40,920 nucleotides of DNA. It comes from Candidatus Woesearchaeota archaeon. GTDB lineage: Archaea > Nanobdellota > Nanobdellia > UBA10117 > GCA-020343615. Positions 15,763 to 24,083 of the stretch are shown here, piece by piece. The stretch spans positions 36,696 to 77,615 of the forward strand of contig CP070803.1 of NCBI GenBank assembly GCA_020343615.1. Reading direction: 5' to 3'. Below the pieces are notes generated by a model. That model made no database searches. It was not told the DNA's origin and worked only from the letters and a program-made list of their open reading frames with translations. The position numbers and the translations under genes were made by a program. Within the stretch, counting starts at the first letter, position 1; each line of letters opens with the position of its first letter.

Positions 15763-16562
15763 GCCTTTTCCCACTTTATATTATTCTTCTCTAATGTGTC
15801 AATTATATTCTTTCTTTGCTCAGACTTCAGACCTTTCCAATCTATAACTGCTAGATCTGGTTTTGGTACTGTTTTACTAAAAGCTTGCAAAATCATTTCT
15901 TCATCCAAAGCATCTGTAGCATATTTGGGACAAATATGACCAACTGCTATTTCCTTTTTAAACAATAATTTAGTAAATTTGTTAGCATAGTGCCCGCCGC
16001 CAAAACCAACAGCTACTGTAACCTTTTCAGGATCTCTAGTTAAGACTTTCATAATTGTTTCTGCTACTGCTTCGCAGGCTTTCATATTATTCCATTGCTC
16101 TTCTGAAGAGCCAACTTCAACAAACATTGTTGGAATATCTAAAGAAGGTCCGTGATGCGTCACTTCTAGAGAAACTTCGAAATCAAGCTTTTTCGCTTCT
16201 TGTTGTTTTTTTAGTTCCAGTAATGTTTCTCTTAAACATAAAGCATGAGATACACTTACAACTTTATCCTTACCTCCGTATTCTGCCTTAGACCAGTTTC
16301 CAGGAGTATGGCAAGTCAAACTATGAATTCCTGATTCTGCCTTATGTGTGGACGCAATTACCAAGATTTCTGTATCGAAATCTTCTAGATAATCTAGTTC
16401 TAAGACATCTTTATTGCATTTAATTAGCTTAATATCTTTATATTTATAAATTGGTGAACCCTCCCACTTATCTGAAGTCTCCTTAAAATCATAATTTTCT
16501 AGAATAATCTTACCTATATTTCTACTTGCTATATTGACTTTTGAAACAACTATTATTTTCAT
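15759..16562 (-). CDS. dtdA: D-aminoacyl-tRNA deacylase, archaeal/plant type
   Basis: This zinc-dependent enzyme (267 residues, normal length) hydrolyses D-amino acids wrongly attached to tRNA, protecting translation. Family motifs are clear: LVIASTHKAESG at about 68-78, CHTPGNW at 84-90, EVTHHGPSLDIPTMFVEVGS at about 133-152 and VGFGGGHYANKFT at about 185-197. The repeated His residues in these blocks are the metal and catalytic candidates. It is unrelated in sequence to bacterial DtdB. It is transcribed divergently from the zinc-ribbon/Hsp20-like gene at 16603. Confidence 0.94.
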   Translation of the reverse strand: MKIIVVSKVNIASRNIGKIILENYDFKETSDKWEGSPIYKYKDIKLIKCNKDVLELDYLEDFDTEILVIASTHKAESGIHSLTCHTPGNWSKAEYGGKDKVVSVSHALCLRETLLELKKQQEAKKLDFEVSLEVTHHGPSLDIPTMFVEVGSSEEQWNNMKACEAVAETIMKVLTRDPEKVTVAVGFGGGHYANKFTKLLFKKEIAVGHICPKYATDALDEEMILQAFSKTVPKPDLAVIDWKGLKSEQRKNIIDTLEKNNIKWEKA

Positions 16563-16602
16563 GTAAAAACTTAAAAAGGAGTATTATAAAAAAGTTAACA
16601 TT

Positions 16603-17199
16603 ATGTTTGAGAAATATACATGTCCTAGATGTGAGTTTTTTGTAAAGCAAAGCTGGAATTTCTGTCCACATTGCGGTATCAATCTAAAGGAATTACCTTC
16701 ACCAGAACCCGAACCAATGCCCATAATGATGAAGAGTAATCTCTTCAGTAATTCAGATATGGAAGAACTTTCAAAGGAAGTTAATAAGATATTCCGATCA
16801 ATTTTAGGTCAAGAACCTTTTAGTGGTAGTGTAAGTATAACTCGTATCGGAGGCCCTGAGGGATCTAAAACAGATGTTAGAACTTCTGGAGATTATAAAA
16901 AATTAGAACCCCAAATAAAAAAGAAATTAGGCATTAAGAAGAGAGATGGTAAACCTAAAACCACTAAAGAACCAGCAATAAAAGTAAAAGAGATGCCTCA
17001 TGAAAATATAATAGAAATAAAAGTACCTGGAGTTAAAAAAGAGAGTGATATTGAAATAATTCAGCTCGAACAAAGTATGGAGGTAAGAGCTGTAACAAAA
17101 GATAAGGTCTATTTCAAGCTTATACCTATTCCTGAGAATTCTCAGATCATAGAAAAAACACTAAGTAAAGGCGTTCTAAAAATCAGATTAAAGAAATAG
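16603..17199 (+). CDS. Zinc-ribbon plus Hsp20/CS-like domain protein
   Basis: This protein of 198 residues has two recognisable parts. Residues 5-25 form a zinc ribbon with C7, C10, C21 and C24 (YTCPRCEF, NFCPHCGINL). Residues of about 122-198 are an alpha-crystallin/CS-like beta sandwich (IIEIKVPGVKKESDIEIIQL, closing with GVLKIRLKK). The middle holds a low-complexity Pro/Glu/Met segment and a polar region. A role as a small heat-shock-like chaperone or adaptor is inferred. The zinc ribbon suggests binding to ribosome or nucleic acid, but nothing proves it. The gene is 41 nt upstream of the radical SAM gene, which has its own TATA-like sequence. Confidence 0.8.
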   Translation: MFEKYTCPRCEFFVKQSWNFCPHCGINLKELPSPEPEPMPIMMKSNLFSNSDMEELSKEVNKIFRSILGQEPFSGSVSITRIGGPEGSKTDVRTSGDYKKLEPQIKKKLGIKKRDGKPKTTKEPAIKVKEMPHENIIEIKVPGVKKESDIEIIQLEQSMEVRAVTKDKVYFKLIPIPENSQIIEKTLSKGVLKIRLKK

Positions 17200-17240
17200 T
17201 AATATTTATAAAATACAGAGGTACTCTTTTAAAGTGAACA

Positions 17241-18335
17241 ATGGTAAAAATTGAACGTCTAGCTCCGCGAAAGATAGAAGTAGATGAATCTAAGCCTATT
17301 TCTCTAAAGCATTATAGTCTAAAGAGTATCGAAAGAGATTACAACGAAAGTAAACTTCCATATATGGTTCTTTGGCTTGATGAAGGATGCAACTTAAATT
17401 GTGGATATTGTGCTACAAATTCTAAGAATGTTGACTCACAGAATTATTTTCCGAATAAAAACAACCTATCTCCCGTTCAAATTACTGAATTAATAAATCA
17501 ATTTGCAGATCTTGGAGGCAAAGTAATAAATATAAATGGTCAGGGGGAGCCGTTCTTAAATCCTAAACTTTTAGATTACATAAAATTATCAAAAGATTAT
17601 GATATAGATACAATAATAACTACAAACGGTACCTTAATCGGCAAAGAAAACGCTAAGAAATCATACGATAACGATGTTTCTTTTAATGTTAAACTTCATG
17701 CTTTATATAAAGATTTTCATAATATAACTGTTGGAAAAGATGCTTTTGATAATACTTACAACGGTTTGAAAAATTTAATGTCATATTACTATGATAAAAT
17801 ATCTGAAGAAAAAGACGAAGTTATAAGTCCAATTTCAATAATGACTTTGGTATTTAAAGATGCATTACCATACGTCCCAGATGTCTTAAGATTTAATAGA
17901 GAGAATATATTCTATCCTTCATTAGATGATCTAGTATGCGAAGGTAGAGCAAAGACTAAGTCATGGACTGAACAGATAATCTCTAATGAAGAAATGTCAA
18001 AACTAATTAAAGGTTTTGAAGAGATTATGGGTTACGATTATCCTCAACCAGCAAAGACTCTATGCCCTGCATCTGTAGGAATATTTATGGGGTCTGAAGG
18101 AAAATTGTTAATTGATAGAAATAATTTCTGCTGCGATGGTTTAGCAGAAGAAACTAACTTGAAATTCCCAGAAAAAAGCCTGCATGAGATATGGGAAAAT
18201 CTATTAGAAGCTAGAAAAAACACCAAAATTCAGTTTGATCCGGAAGCTGTAGAACGTATGTTGAAGAGAAAAATCTGTTATGGTATGGCAAAAACACAGT
18301 TAGATGCATTAAAAGAATTTAAGCCAACTTCTTAA
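17241..18335 (+). CDS. Radical SAM protein with SPASM-like C-terminal region
   Basis: This protein has 364 residues. The radical SAM cluster motif CNLNCGYC (C50, C54, C57) binds the [4Fe-4S] centre that cleaves S-adenosylmethionine. The SAM-binding GQGEPFLNP block follows at about 100-108, and TIITTNGTLI at about 124-133 is the next conserved strand. The C-terminal third has C275, C297, C298 and C346 in a SPASM-like layout (TLCPASVGIFMGSEGKL, NNFCCDGL). This is fewer and differently spaced than a full two-cluster SPASM domain. Such enzymes modify peptides, proteins or carbohydrates. No precursor peptide is recognised next door. The last 17 bp overlap the convergent gene at 18319. Confidence 0.88.
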   Translation: MVKIERLAPRKIEVDESKPISLKHYSLKSIERDYNESKLPYMVLWLDEGCNLNCGYCATNSKNVDSQNYFPNKNNLSPVQITELINQFADLGGKVININGQGEPFLNPKLLDYIKLSKDYDIDTIITTNGTLIGKENAKKSYDNDVSFNVKLHALYKDFHNITVGKDAFDNTYNGLKNLMSYYYDKISEEKDEVISPISIMTLVFKDALPYVPDVLRFNRENIFYPSLDDLVCEGRAKTKSWTEQIISNEEMSKLIKGFEEIMGYDYPQPAKTLCPASVGIFMGSEGKLLIDRNNFCCDGLAEETNLKFPEKSLHEIWENLLEARKNTKIQFDPEAVERMLKRKICYGMAKTQLDALKEFKPTS

Positions 18336-18699
18336 TTCTCGAAACTGTAGCTAAAATTGCTCCCCTACACGGATAGCCTTTATTTTCAGGCAACTGTTTT
18401 ACTCTATCATACCAATTACCTTTAGTAAAGTATTCAGCAGTTCCTCTCAATTCATAGGCCTTGCAACCTTCCTCTTCCCAGTTTCTGCTCCACACAGTTA
18501 AGGCAACATTTGGGTTGTTAGTAATATTCTCTATTGTTTCCACGAGGTAATTGTTCGTGATTAAGATTTGATTATCTGAAACAACTTTACAACAAGCTAC
18601 AGTAATGCAATGTGGATTTCCATCCTTATCAACTGTTGCGAATGCTATAGCTTCCTTTTCAATTAACTCTTTCATCTCAGGAGTTATTTCTACCATCAT
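18319..18699 (-). CDS. Pyridoxamine 5'-phosphate oxidase-fold flavoprotein
   Basis: This protein of 126 residues has the split-barrel FMN-binding fold. The N-terminal helix-strand MKELIEKEAIAFATVDKDGNPH is typical of PNPOx-like proteins. It continues ITVACCKVVSDNQILITNN, then NPNVALTVWSRNWEEEGCKA and YELRGTAEYFTKGNW. Most small archaeal members bind FMN or F420 and have unknown substrates, so true pyridoxine oxidase activity should not be assumed. Two adjacent ATG codons are possible starts. The 3' end overlaps the radical SAM gene. Confidence 0.85.
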   Translation of the reverse strand: MMVEITPEMKELIEKEAIAFATVDKDGNPHCITVACCKVVSDNQILITNNYLVETIENITNNPNVALTVWSRNWEEEGCKAYELRGTAEYFTKGNWYDRVKQLPENKGYPCRGAILATVSRIKKLA

Positions 18700-18738
18700 G
18701 AAAAATAATTATTATAATAACTTAAATTTCTTTCTAAA

Positions 18739-19437
18739 TTACTTTATAGCTGACTCGGCAATCATACTTCCAACTAGAGTTTCTGGAGAGAATACCTCAT
18801 TAGCTCCTGATTTTCTCAATTTACTGATGTTCTTTTCCTGAGAAACCTTTGCTACTATCTTTATTTCCTTGTTTATTGTTCTAGAAGATATTGTCGTAAG
18901 TAAGTTGTCTGCATCTTCATCCATTACAGGCAATAGAGCTTTAGCAACATCTACTCTAGCTTTTACTAGAGTATCTTCTTCAGTAGGATCTCCTACAACT
19001 GCATGTACTCCTTCTTCTACTAATTTACTAGCATCTTCAGAATTAGAAGTTATTACTACTATCTTTTCCTTTTTGTCTTTTAAATTGCTTATAATCTTTT
19101 TAGCAATGGGATTATATCCGCAAACTATTATATGATTTTTTACTCTTGGTTTCATTTTTCCCACCCTTCTTATACTTTTTTCAATAAGAGAGAACATAAT
19201 AATCGGAATTGTTGTTACAAATGCTCCTATCCCTAGTACGCTAAGAATAGAAGCTAACAATCTTCCTGCAGGAGAGATAGGAACTATATCGCCATAACCT
19301 ACAGTGGTTACAGTTGCCATAGTTAAATAAAAAGAGTCTCCTGGTGCAAAATTGTCAAAATAAGAAAATCCTATGGTACCAACAAGAATAATCAAAGGTA
19401 TAATTATTAGAGGTATCAAAATCTTTTTGCTACTCAT
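18739..19437 (-). CDS. Two-TM potassium channel with RCK N-domain
   Basis: This protein of 232 residues resembles MthK-type channels. An N-terminal hydrophobic helix (about 6-24) and a pore helix lead to the selectivity filter TVGYGD at 45-50. A second membrane helix follows (about 58-85, ASILSVLGIGAFVTTIPII). The cytoplasmic TrkA-N/RCK domain starts with HIIVCGYNPIAKKI at 102-115, a variant Rossmann GxGxxG, and runs to the end. The RCK C-terminal lobe found in full-length MthK is missing, so gating may differ. The start overlaps the end of the upstream gene by 4 bp. Confidence 0.92.
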   Translation of the reverse strand: MSSKKILIPLIIIPLIILVGTIGFSYFDNFAPGDSFYLTMATVTTVGYGDIVPISPAGRLLASILSVLGIGAFVTTIPIIMFSLIEKSIRRVGKMKPRVKNHIIVCGYNPIAKKIISNLKDKKEKIVVITSNSEDASKLVEEGVHAVVGDPTEEDTLVKARVDVAKALLPVMDEDADNLLTTISSRTINKEIKIVAKVSQEKNISKLRKSGANEVFSPETLVGSMIAESAIK

Positions 19438-19730
19438 TTCTTAAAAAACCTCCAACATATATATTCTTTTTGAGTTATTGGAGAACTTCTATACAGCTTT
19501 CTTACTTTACCTTCTTCTACTTTAAATCTAGCAAAAACCTTTCCAGATGATAATTTAAGATAATATTGACCGTCTTTCCAATTTTTGACTTTAGACTTCA
19601 ATTTTTCTAAGAAGTTTGCCTTAGTCTTTACGTCTTCTCTGAGTAGATATAGATACATATGCCGCTTGTAAGGAGCGGAATATTTATCCCTAATTTTCAT
19701 AACAGACATTTTAGATTCAAATTCATCCAT
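19434..19730 (-). CDS. Hypothetical basic protein
   Basis: With the start at ATG 19730 the protein is about 98 residues. An upstream TTG at 19784 in the same frame would run back to the trm1 start region and is unlikely. A TATA-like CCTATATAAAGG lies close by at about 19735-19746, so an internal ATG at 19706 is also possible. The protein is basic and beta-rich (RHMYLYLLREDVKTK, GQYYLKLSSGKVFARFKVEE). No family is recognised. Its stop overlaps the K+ channel start by 4 bp. Confidence 0.6.
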   Translation of the reverse strand: MDEFESKMSVMKIRDKYSAPYKRHMYLYLLREDVKTKANFLEKLKSKVKNWKDGQYYLKLSSGKVFARFKVEEGKVRKLYRSSPITQKEYICWRFFKK

Positions 19731-19785
19731 ACTAACCTTTATATAGGCACTAATAGTATTAAAATCTTGTATAACCACTAACAAA

Positions 19786-20856
19786 ATGTACTACGTAAAT
19801 GAAGGAAGTTTGAAATTATCTGTAATTGAACCCAAAAATACTAGACTCTCAAAGAAGGATTTAGTGTTCTACAATCCTGCTGCTAAAATAAGTAGAGAAC
19901 TAACCTTAGCTTTCCTAAAATCTGTAAAAGTAAAGGATTTTTTAGATTTATTGTCTGCTAGCGGAGCAATGGGTTTGCGGATAGCAAAAGAACTACCCAT
20001 TAAGGTTTTACTGAATGACGCTAATCCTGAAGCAGTGAAATTAATCAAGAAAAACATAAATCTTAACAAAATAAAGAATGCTGAAGTTGTTAACAAAAGT
20101 GCAAATAAACTGCTAAAAGAGACAAAAAAATTTGATTATATTGATATAGATCCTTTTGGCCCACCAGTACCTTTTCTAGATTTAGCTGTCCAAAAAGTAA
20201 GTAAATACCTAGGAGTTACCTCTACTGATACTTCAGCATTATCCGGAACTTATCCTAAAGCTTGCTTAAGGAAATATAAATCAGTGCCTCTAAAAAACGA
20301 ATTTATGCATGAAACTGGAATAAGGATTCTAATAAAGAGAGTTCAAGATTTCGGGATTAAGCATAACATAGCATTAGAACCCGTGTTCTCTTTTCACTTC
20401 GAAAGGTATTCTAGAGTTTTCTTCAAAGTTACAAGAAACATAGAGAAAATAAGGCAGAATTTAGGCTATGTATGCTACTGTAACGAGTGTTTATGGAGAA
20501 AATCATCCAAAATACGAAAGAAATCATGCCCTAACTGTAAGGGTAAGCTAAACTACGCTGGTAAGCTCTGGATAGGTACTATCTGGGACAATAAAATCAT
20601 AGATAAAATGCTAGAACAAGGTATTTCTTATGGGGTCAGAAAGCTATTAAAAAAAATTAAGGAGGAAGCTAAAATCAATACTGTTGGATTCTATGACCTA
20701 CATACAATTTCTAAGAAATACAAAAAGGAAACTGTACCAAAAATAGAAAAAGTCATTGAAAATATCAAGAAAAAGGGCTTTAAAGCCTCTAGAACCCATT
20801 TTAGCCCTACTGGAATAAGAACTAATGCTAGAATAAATGTGCTCTCTGCTAAATAA
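19786..20856 (+). CDS. trm1: tRNA (guanine-26-N2) dimethyltransferase Trm1
   Basis: This enzyme (356 residues) dimethylates G26 of tRNAs using SAM. The N-terminus VFYNPAAKISREL (27-39) is characteristic. The SAM-binding motif is DLLSASGAMGLR at 54-65, and the catalytic DIDPFGPP block is at 120-127. A cysteine cluster at C230, C232, C235, C248 and C251 (YVCYCNECLW, SCPNCKGKL) is a probable zinc site in the C-terminal domain. The C-terminus ends with SPTGIRTNARI, also typical of the family. Confidence 0.96.
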   Translation: MYYVNEGSLKLSVIEPKNTRLSKKDLVFYNPAAKISRELTLAFLKSVKVKDFLDLLSASGAMGLRIAKELPIKVLLNDANPEAVKLIKKNINLNKIKNAEVVNKSANKLLKETKKFDYIDIDPFGPPVPFLDLAVQKVSKYLGVTSTDTSALSGTYPKACLRKYKSVPLKNEFMHETGIRILIKRVQDFGIKHNIALEPVFSFHFERYSRVFFKVTRNIEKIRQNLGYVCYCNECLWRKSSKIRKKSCPNCKGKLNYAGKLWIGTIWDNKIIDKMLEQGISYGVRKLLKKIKEEAKINTVGFYDLHTISKKYKKETVPKIEKVIENIKKKGFKASRTHFSPTGIRTNARINVLSAK

Positions 20857-20896
20857 AAATATTTAAAAATTTATTGCGTTATTAATATTGTTTAAG

Positions 20897-21286
20897 ATGG
20901 TAGTAAGTGCTTATAGAGTTTTACTAGGAGAAAGATTATATGACTTCTTCCACAGAAAAATATATGATAAGCATTCAGCAGGGCTTTATAAACTATATAA
21001 AAAGGGTGGAAAAATTGCACGCAATTTGTTTCCCGCACCAATATTAAATGGATCTTGGGGGGACAGAAGAGCAATAGAAGAAAGGAGATACATAACTACG
21101 ATTGAAAAAAACCCTTGCTTAACTCTAAAACAAAAAAAAGAGGAAATAAATGATATAAAAGCAAAGGCGGATAAACGAGGTCGTAAAAGCGGTCCGGCAG
21201 ATACTTGTAAATTAGAAGCTATAAGGCTCTCTGAAGATTGTGAAAAAATATTAAAAGGACTTGAAGGAAAAATTACTCAAGCTTAA
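20897..21286 (+). CDS. Hypothetical basic protein
   Basis: The start is taken as ATG 20897, downstream of a TATA-like ATATTTAAAAATTT, because an in-frame TTG at 20888 is less likely. The 129 residues are strongly basic. The N-terminus is helical (SAYRVLLGERLYDFFHRK), the middle is polar (GGKIARNLFPAP, SWGDRRAIEERRY), and the end is Lys/Glu-rich and helical. Residues KADKRGRKSGPADTCK look disordered. No family or catalytic motif is seen. The stop lies next to the convergent tfb stop. Confidence 0.62.
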   Translation: MVVSAYRVLLGERLYDFFHRKIYDKHSAGLYKLYKKGGKIARNLFPAPILNGSWGDRRAIEERRYITTIEKNPCLTLKQKKEEINDIKAKADKRGRKSGPADTCKLEAIRLSEDCEKILKGLEGKITQA

Positions 21287-22237
21287 TTACTCTAAAAGTA
21301 TTTCAGTTTTATCTTCTTCTTCTAGTTTTTTTACTGGTTCTTTTAATTCTTCCTCAAGATCTAGCTTTTCCAGTATCTCTTTGTATCTGTTTCTGATTGT
21401 AACTTCAGTAACATTAACTACTTCTGCTATTGCTCTCTGTGTTCTCTTTTCTCCTGTTATCAAGCTAGCAACGTATAAAACAGCTGCAGCAAGTCCTGTT
21501 GGACCTCTACCAGATGTTAAACCAACACTTTTGGCTCTCTTCAAGATATCTTGTGCTTTTGTCTGTGTTTTTGCTGAGAATCCTAAAGCAGAAGCGAATT
21601 TAGGAATGTAGTCTTCTGGTCCAGATGGTAGAACTTTTATGTTCAACTCCCTGGCTATAAATCTGTAAGTTTTTCCTAGTTCTTTCCTATCAATATGCAT
21701 CTCCTTGCATATTTCGTTGAATGACCTTGCTAATCCATATCTTCGGGCAGCGATGTAAATGCAACCAACTACAACAGCTTCCATTGATCTTCCTCTAACT
21801 AAACCATTTCTTACAGCTAAATTATAGATTCTTGCTGATTCTTCTTCTATTGCTTGAGGAATGTTCAATATCGATGCTGCTTTCTTTAACTCAATAATAG
21901 CGTACTTTAGATTTCGCTCTAAAGCTGTTGAAGAACGAGAATGCCATTTCTTTAACCTCAACATCTTTCTTTTTTGCGACGTAGGTAAAGCATATACATC
22001 AGAACCTGAACCTATTTTAGTTCCTGTACCACTATCATGCTTTGTAAATGTTACAGGAGCTCCAGCTCTTCTTTTTTCACTGGAATCTTCATAACTAAAT
22101 TCTCTCCATTCTTGGCCAGTATCAACTGACCCTTCAGAAATAACGAGACCGCAATCGCGGCAAACGATTTCTCCTCGTTTTTTATCTTCAACAACATTAA
22201 TAGAATTGCACTTCGGACATTTTTTGATGAAACTCAT
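21287..22237 (-). CDS. tfb: Transcription initiation factor IIB (TFB)
   Basis: TFB (316 residues) bridges TBP-bound promoters and RNA polymerase. The N-terminal zinc ribbon has C7, C10, C26 and C29 (KKCPKCNS, IVCRDCGLVI). The B-reader/linker follows, including EWREFSYEDSSEKRRAGAP. Two cyclin repeats fill about 115-300, with family sequences such as MEAVVVGCIYIAARRYG and GRGPTGLAAAVLYVASLI. A helix-turn-helix near TQRAIAEVVNVTEVTIRNRY reads the BRE. Normal length and all domains are present. A GGAGGG ribosome-binding site supports the start. Confidence 0.97.
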   Translation of the reverse strand: MSFIKKCPKCNSINVVEDKKRGEIVCRDCGLVISEGSVDTGQEWREFSYEDSSEKRRAGAPVTFTKHDSGTGTKIGSGSDVYALPTSQKRKMLRLKKWHSRSSTALERNLKYAIIELKKAASILNIPQAIEEESARIYNLAVRNGLVRGRSMEAVVVGCIYIAARRYGLARSFNEICKEMHIDRKELGKTYRFIARELNIKVLPSGPEDYIPKFASALGFSAKTQTKAQDILKRAKSVGLTSGRGPTGLAAAVLYVASLITGEKRTQRAIAEVVNVTEVTIRNRYKEILEKLDLEEELKEPVKKLEEEDKTEILLE

Positions 22238-22245
22238 TTTTATTA

Positions 22246-22251
22246 CCCTCC
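22246..22251 (-). promoter_or_regulatory. Strong Shine-Dalgarno of tfb
   Basis: On the minus strand GGAGGG lies 8 nt before the tfb ATG at 22237, one of the clearest ribosome-binding sites in the window. The tfb transcript therefore has a leader, in contrast to leaderless-looking genes nearby. Confidence 0.75.
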
Positions 22252-22361
22252 GGAGTAAACGATTACTTTAAATGTCTATCGCTTAGTCTCTTTAAAAAGT
22301 TTTCGAAATAATAAAAGATTTTTCGTGTTATTTATTTAGACACTTTTCGGTAGTAGAAGGG

Positions 22362-22823
22362 TCATTTTTTATTAAATTCGTAAGTCTTACCGTTTTGACC
22401 CTTAAGACTTATTTTATTATCTTGAGGATTTTCAAGGCTTGCTCCTCTAGCGTTTATTCTATCTCCTAATTCCGAGAGCTGAGAACAAATATCTGCAAAA
22501 CGTTCAATTAAATTGTTATTATTTTTATTGAACTTTACGCATGCATTATAAAATTTATCATCTAAGGAATAAACTCTGTTTTTTCCTCCCCCTTCTACTT
22601 TTTTGAATCCGTTTCTATTTACTAGACCTTCATCGGCCATTTCTTCTATCGCAGGATAGATCATTGTAAGATTTGCAGGAATCCCTCCAACATAAGAAAG
22701 AATCTGATCTGAATCAAGAGCTAACTTCTTCTTACTATTGAATAAAGCAAAAAATATTCGTCTTTTACTATTATCTTTACTTAATGTATTCAAAATAATA
22801 GATTCGTAATTTTTTTCTACCAT
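22362..22823 (-). CDS. Probable winged-helix protein downstream of eS8
   Basis: This protein of 153 residues looks like a winged helix-turn-helix. Helices at about 5-30 (IILNTLSKDNSKRRIFFAL) are followed by SDQILSYVGGIPANLTMIYP, matching a recognition-helix layout. Then comes ADEGLVNRNGFKKVEGGGKN, resembling a wing, and YSLDDKFYNACVKF. The rest is a helical tail, possibly for dimerisation, ending in a polar segment. Relation to PadR/ArsR-like regulators is inferred. It immediately follows the eS8 stop with no gap, so both probably share a transcript. Confidence 0.68.
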   Translation of the reverse strand: MVEKNYESIILNTLSKDNSKRRIFFALFNSKKKLALDSDQILSYVGGIPANLTMIYPAIEEMADEGLVNRNGFKKVEGGGKNRVYSLDDKFYNACVKFNKNNNNLIERFADICSQLSELGDRINARGASLENPQDNKISLKGQNGKTYEFNKK

Positions 22824-23201
22824 TTACTTTTCTACTAGGATAGCATTAATGCTTCCATCTTGACCTGGTCTAGAGGTTACCTTTGCTAATCCTAATTCTG
22901 TTTTTATTATTGCTCCTTTTGTTATTATGTCTTCTCTCACAAAGTGTCTATTACTTTTGTTTTTAATTACATCTAGAATCTTGGACTTTTTTACACCGTC
23001 TTTTGTTACGATGTTAGCAGAATTAGCAAATAACAGACTGTTTTTTCTTAAGCCACTTCTTGCTCTTTTTGTCTTTATTTTATTTAGTCCTAAGCGAGTT
23101 AGATTAGAATCAGCTACAACTTCAGTTTTCTTTTTCTTTCTGAAGGATTTTAATTTACCTCCAGTTCCCTTCAATTTTGATCTCTTTACATATCTTGACA
23201 T
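22824..23201 (-). CDS. rps8e: 30S ribosomal protein eS8 (S8e)
   Basis: This small-subunit protein of 125 residues is the short archaeal form. It begins with the basic SRYVKRSKLKGTGGKLKSFR segment. It continues with VTKDGVKKSKILDVIKNKSN and ends with the conserved beta region GAIIKTELGLAKVTSRPGQD then GSINAILVEK. This matches the family along its length. It is divergent from the lsm gene across 65 bp with TATA-like sequences. Confidence 0.95.
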   Translation of the reverse strand: MSRYVKRSKLKGTGGKLKSFRKKKKTEVVADSNLTRLGLNKIKTKRARSGLRKNSLLFANSANIVTKDGVKKSKILDVIKNKSNRHFVREDIITKGAIIKTELGLAKVTSRPGQDGSINAILVEK

Positions 23202-23226
23202 TTCTTTTTTAAGGAAATATGAAAAG

Positions 23227-23237
23227 GTTTATATATG
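23227..23237 (+). promoter_or_regulatory. TATA element of the lsm-eL37 operon
   Basis: GTTTATATATG sits with its centre about 35 nt before the ATG at 23267. Archaeal start sites lie about 25 nt downstream of the TATA centre, so the mRNA leader would be only a few nucleotides. This favours ATG 23267 over the in-frame TTG at 23258. Confidence 0.65.
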
Positions 23238-23266
23238 TTTTGATTCCATTTTGATTATTGTTCAAA

Positions 23267-23491
23267 ATGGAAATAGAGAGACCGTTTGATGCGTTAAGTC
23301 AGTCAAGAGGCAAAAGAATCGTTATTGAAATGAAAGACAAGTCACAGATCTCAGGTGTACTAAAAGCATTCGATAAGCACGTAAACTTATTACTAGAAAA
23401 CGCTGAAGTAAGAGTAGACGGAAAAATGAAAAGCAAAATAGGAACTGTGTTTATTCGTGGTGGTACAATAGTTTCAGTAGCTCTAGAGTAA
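23267..23491 (+). CDS. Lsm (Sm-like) RNA-binding protein
   Basis: This 74-residue protein forms heptameric rings binding U-rich RNA. Sm motif 1 is seen in [20 protein letters not shown], followed by [15 protein letters not shown]. Sm motif 2 is [14 protein letters not shown] at about 58-71 (the IRG signature). The true start is ATG 23267. It is separated from eL37 by 1 nt, reproducing the widely conserved archaeal lsm-rpl37e pair. Confidence 0.94.
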   Translation: MEIERPFDALSQSRGKRIVIEMKDKSQISGVLKAFDKHVNLLLENAEVRVDGKMKSKIGTVFIRGGTIVSVALE

Positions 23492-23492
23492 T

Positions 23493-23678
23493 ATGGTTAA
23501 AGGTACTCCGTCTAAAGGTAAGCACGCTAGTAAGAAGACACACATTCGTTGCAGAAGGTGTGGTAACCATACTTACCATGTGAGAAAAAAGGTTTGTTCT
23601 TCCTGTGGTTTCGGAGAAACCTCTAAGCTTCGGAAATATAATTGGCAAACAAAGAAGTCAGGTAAGAGGATAAAATGA
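23493..23678 (+). CDS. rpl37e: 50S ribosomal protein eL37 (L37e)
   Basis: This zinc-ribbon ribosomal protein of 61 residues belongs to the large subunit. It starts with [20 protein letters not shown] and coordinates zinc with C20, C23, C35 and C38 (CRRCGN, CSSCGF). The basic tail [13 protein letters not shown] contacts rRNA. Both length and spacing are typical. Its stop overlaps the next start by 4 bp (ATGA). Confidence 0.96.
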   Translation: MVKGTPSKGKHASKKTHIRCRRCGNHTYHVRKKVCSSCGFGETSKLRKYNWQTKKSGKRIK

Positions 23679-24058
23679 AAAGTGATATAACTATATTCCC
23701 TGGATTGAAAAGTTTTGTGAAGGAGCTCTCTAAAAAAGGTAATTTAGAAGAAATTGTAGATATTCTAAAGGATCCTCAAATATTGGAATTAAAAACAGAG
23801 GATGTGGGTAAATTATATGATGGAAAAAAAGTTACTGTTGAAATGCCTCCTCACTTACAGAGAAAATTAAAATCTGAAGGTAATGAAATCTATGCTGTAA
23901 CACCTTATACTAAAGAAGAGTTGAAGGAAACTACTTATTTATGGCCGGATGAAATTAAGATTCATATAATACCTGTTAAGATAATAAAACCAAAATATAT
24001 GCCGCGTTTAGTTGTAACTAAAACTTGTATGATGCCAGAGATTCGTGGTGAAGGTTAA
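23675..24058 (+). CDS. Hypothetical protein coupled to eL37
   Basis: This protein of 127 residues has no family I recognise. The N-terminal half is helical ([20 protein letters not shown]), then beta-rich ([34 protein letters not shown]). There is a Pro-rich middle and a C-terminal [15 protein letters not shown]. The start overlaps the eL37 stop (ATGA), so it is translated from the lsm-eL37 mRNA. This hints at a role around RNA or ribosomes, but that is only association. Confidence 0.68.
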   Translation: MKSDITIFPGLKSFVKELSKKGNLEEIVDILKDPQILELKTEDVGKLYDGKKVTVEMPPHLQRKLKSEGNEIYAVTPYTKEELKETTYLWPDEIKIHIIPVKIIKPKYMPRLVVTKTCMMPEIRGEG

Positions 24059-24083
24059 TACTTATTAATTAAGAAGTAACAAG

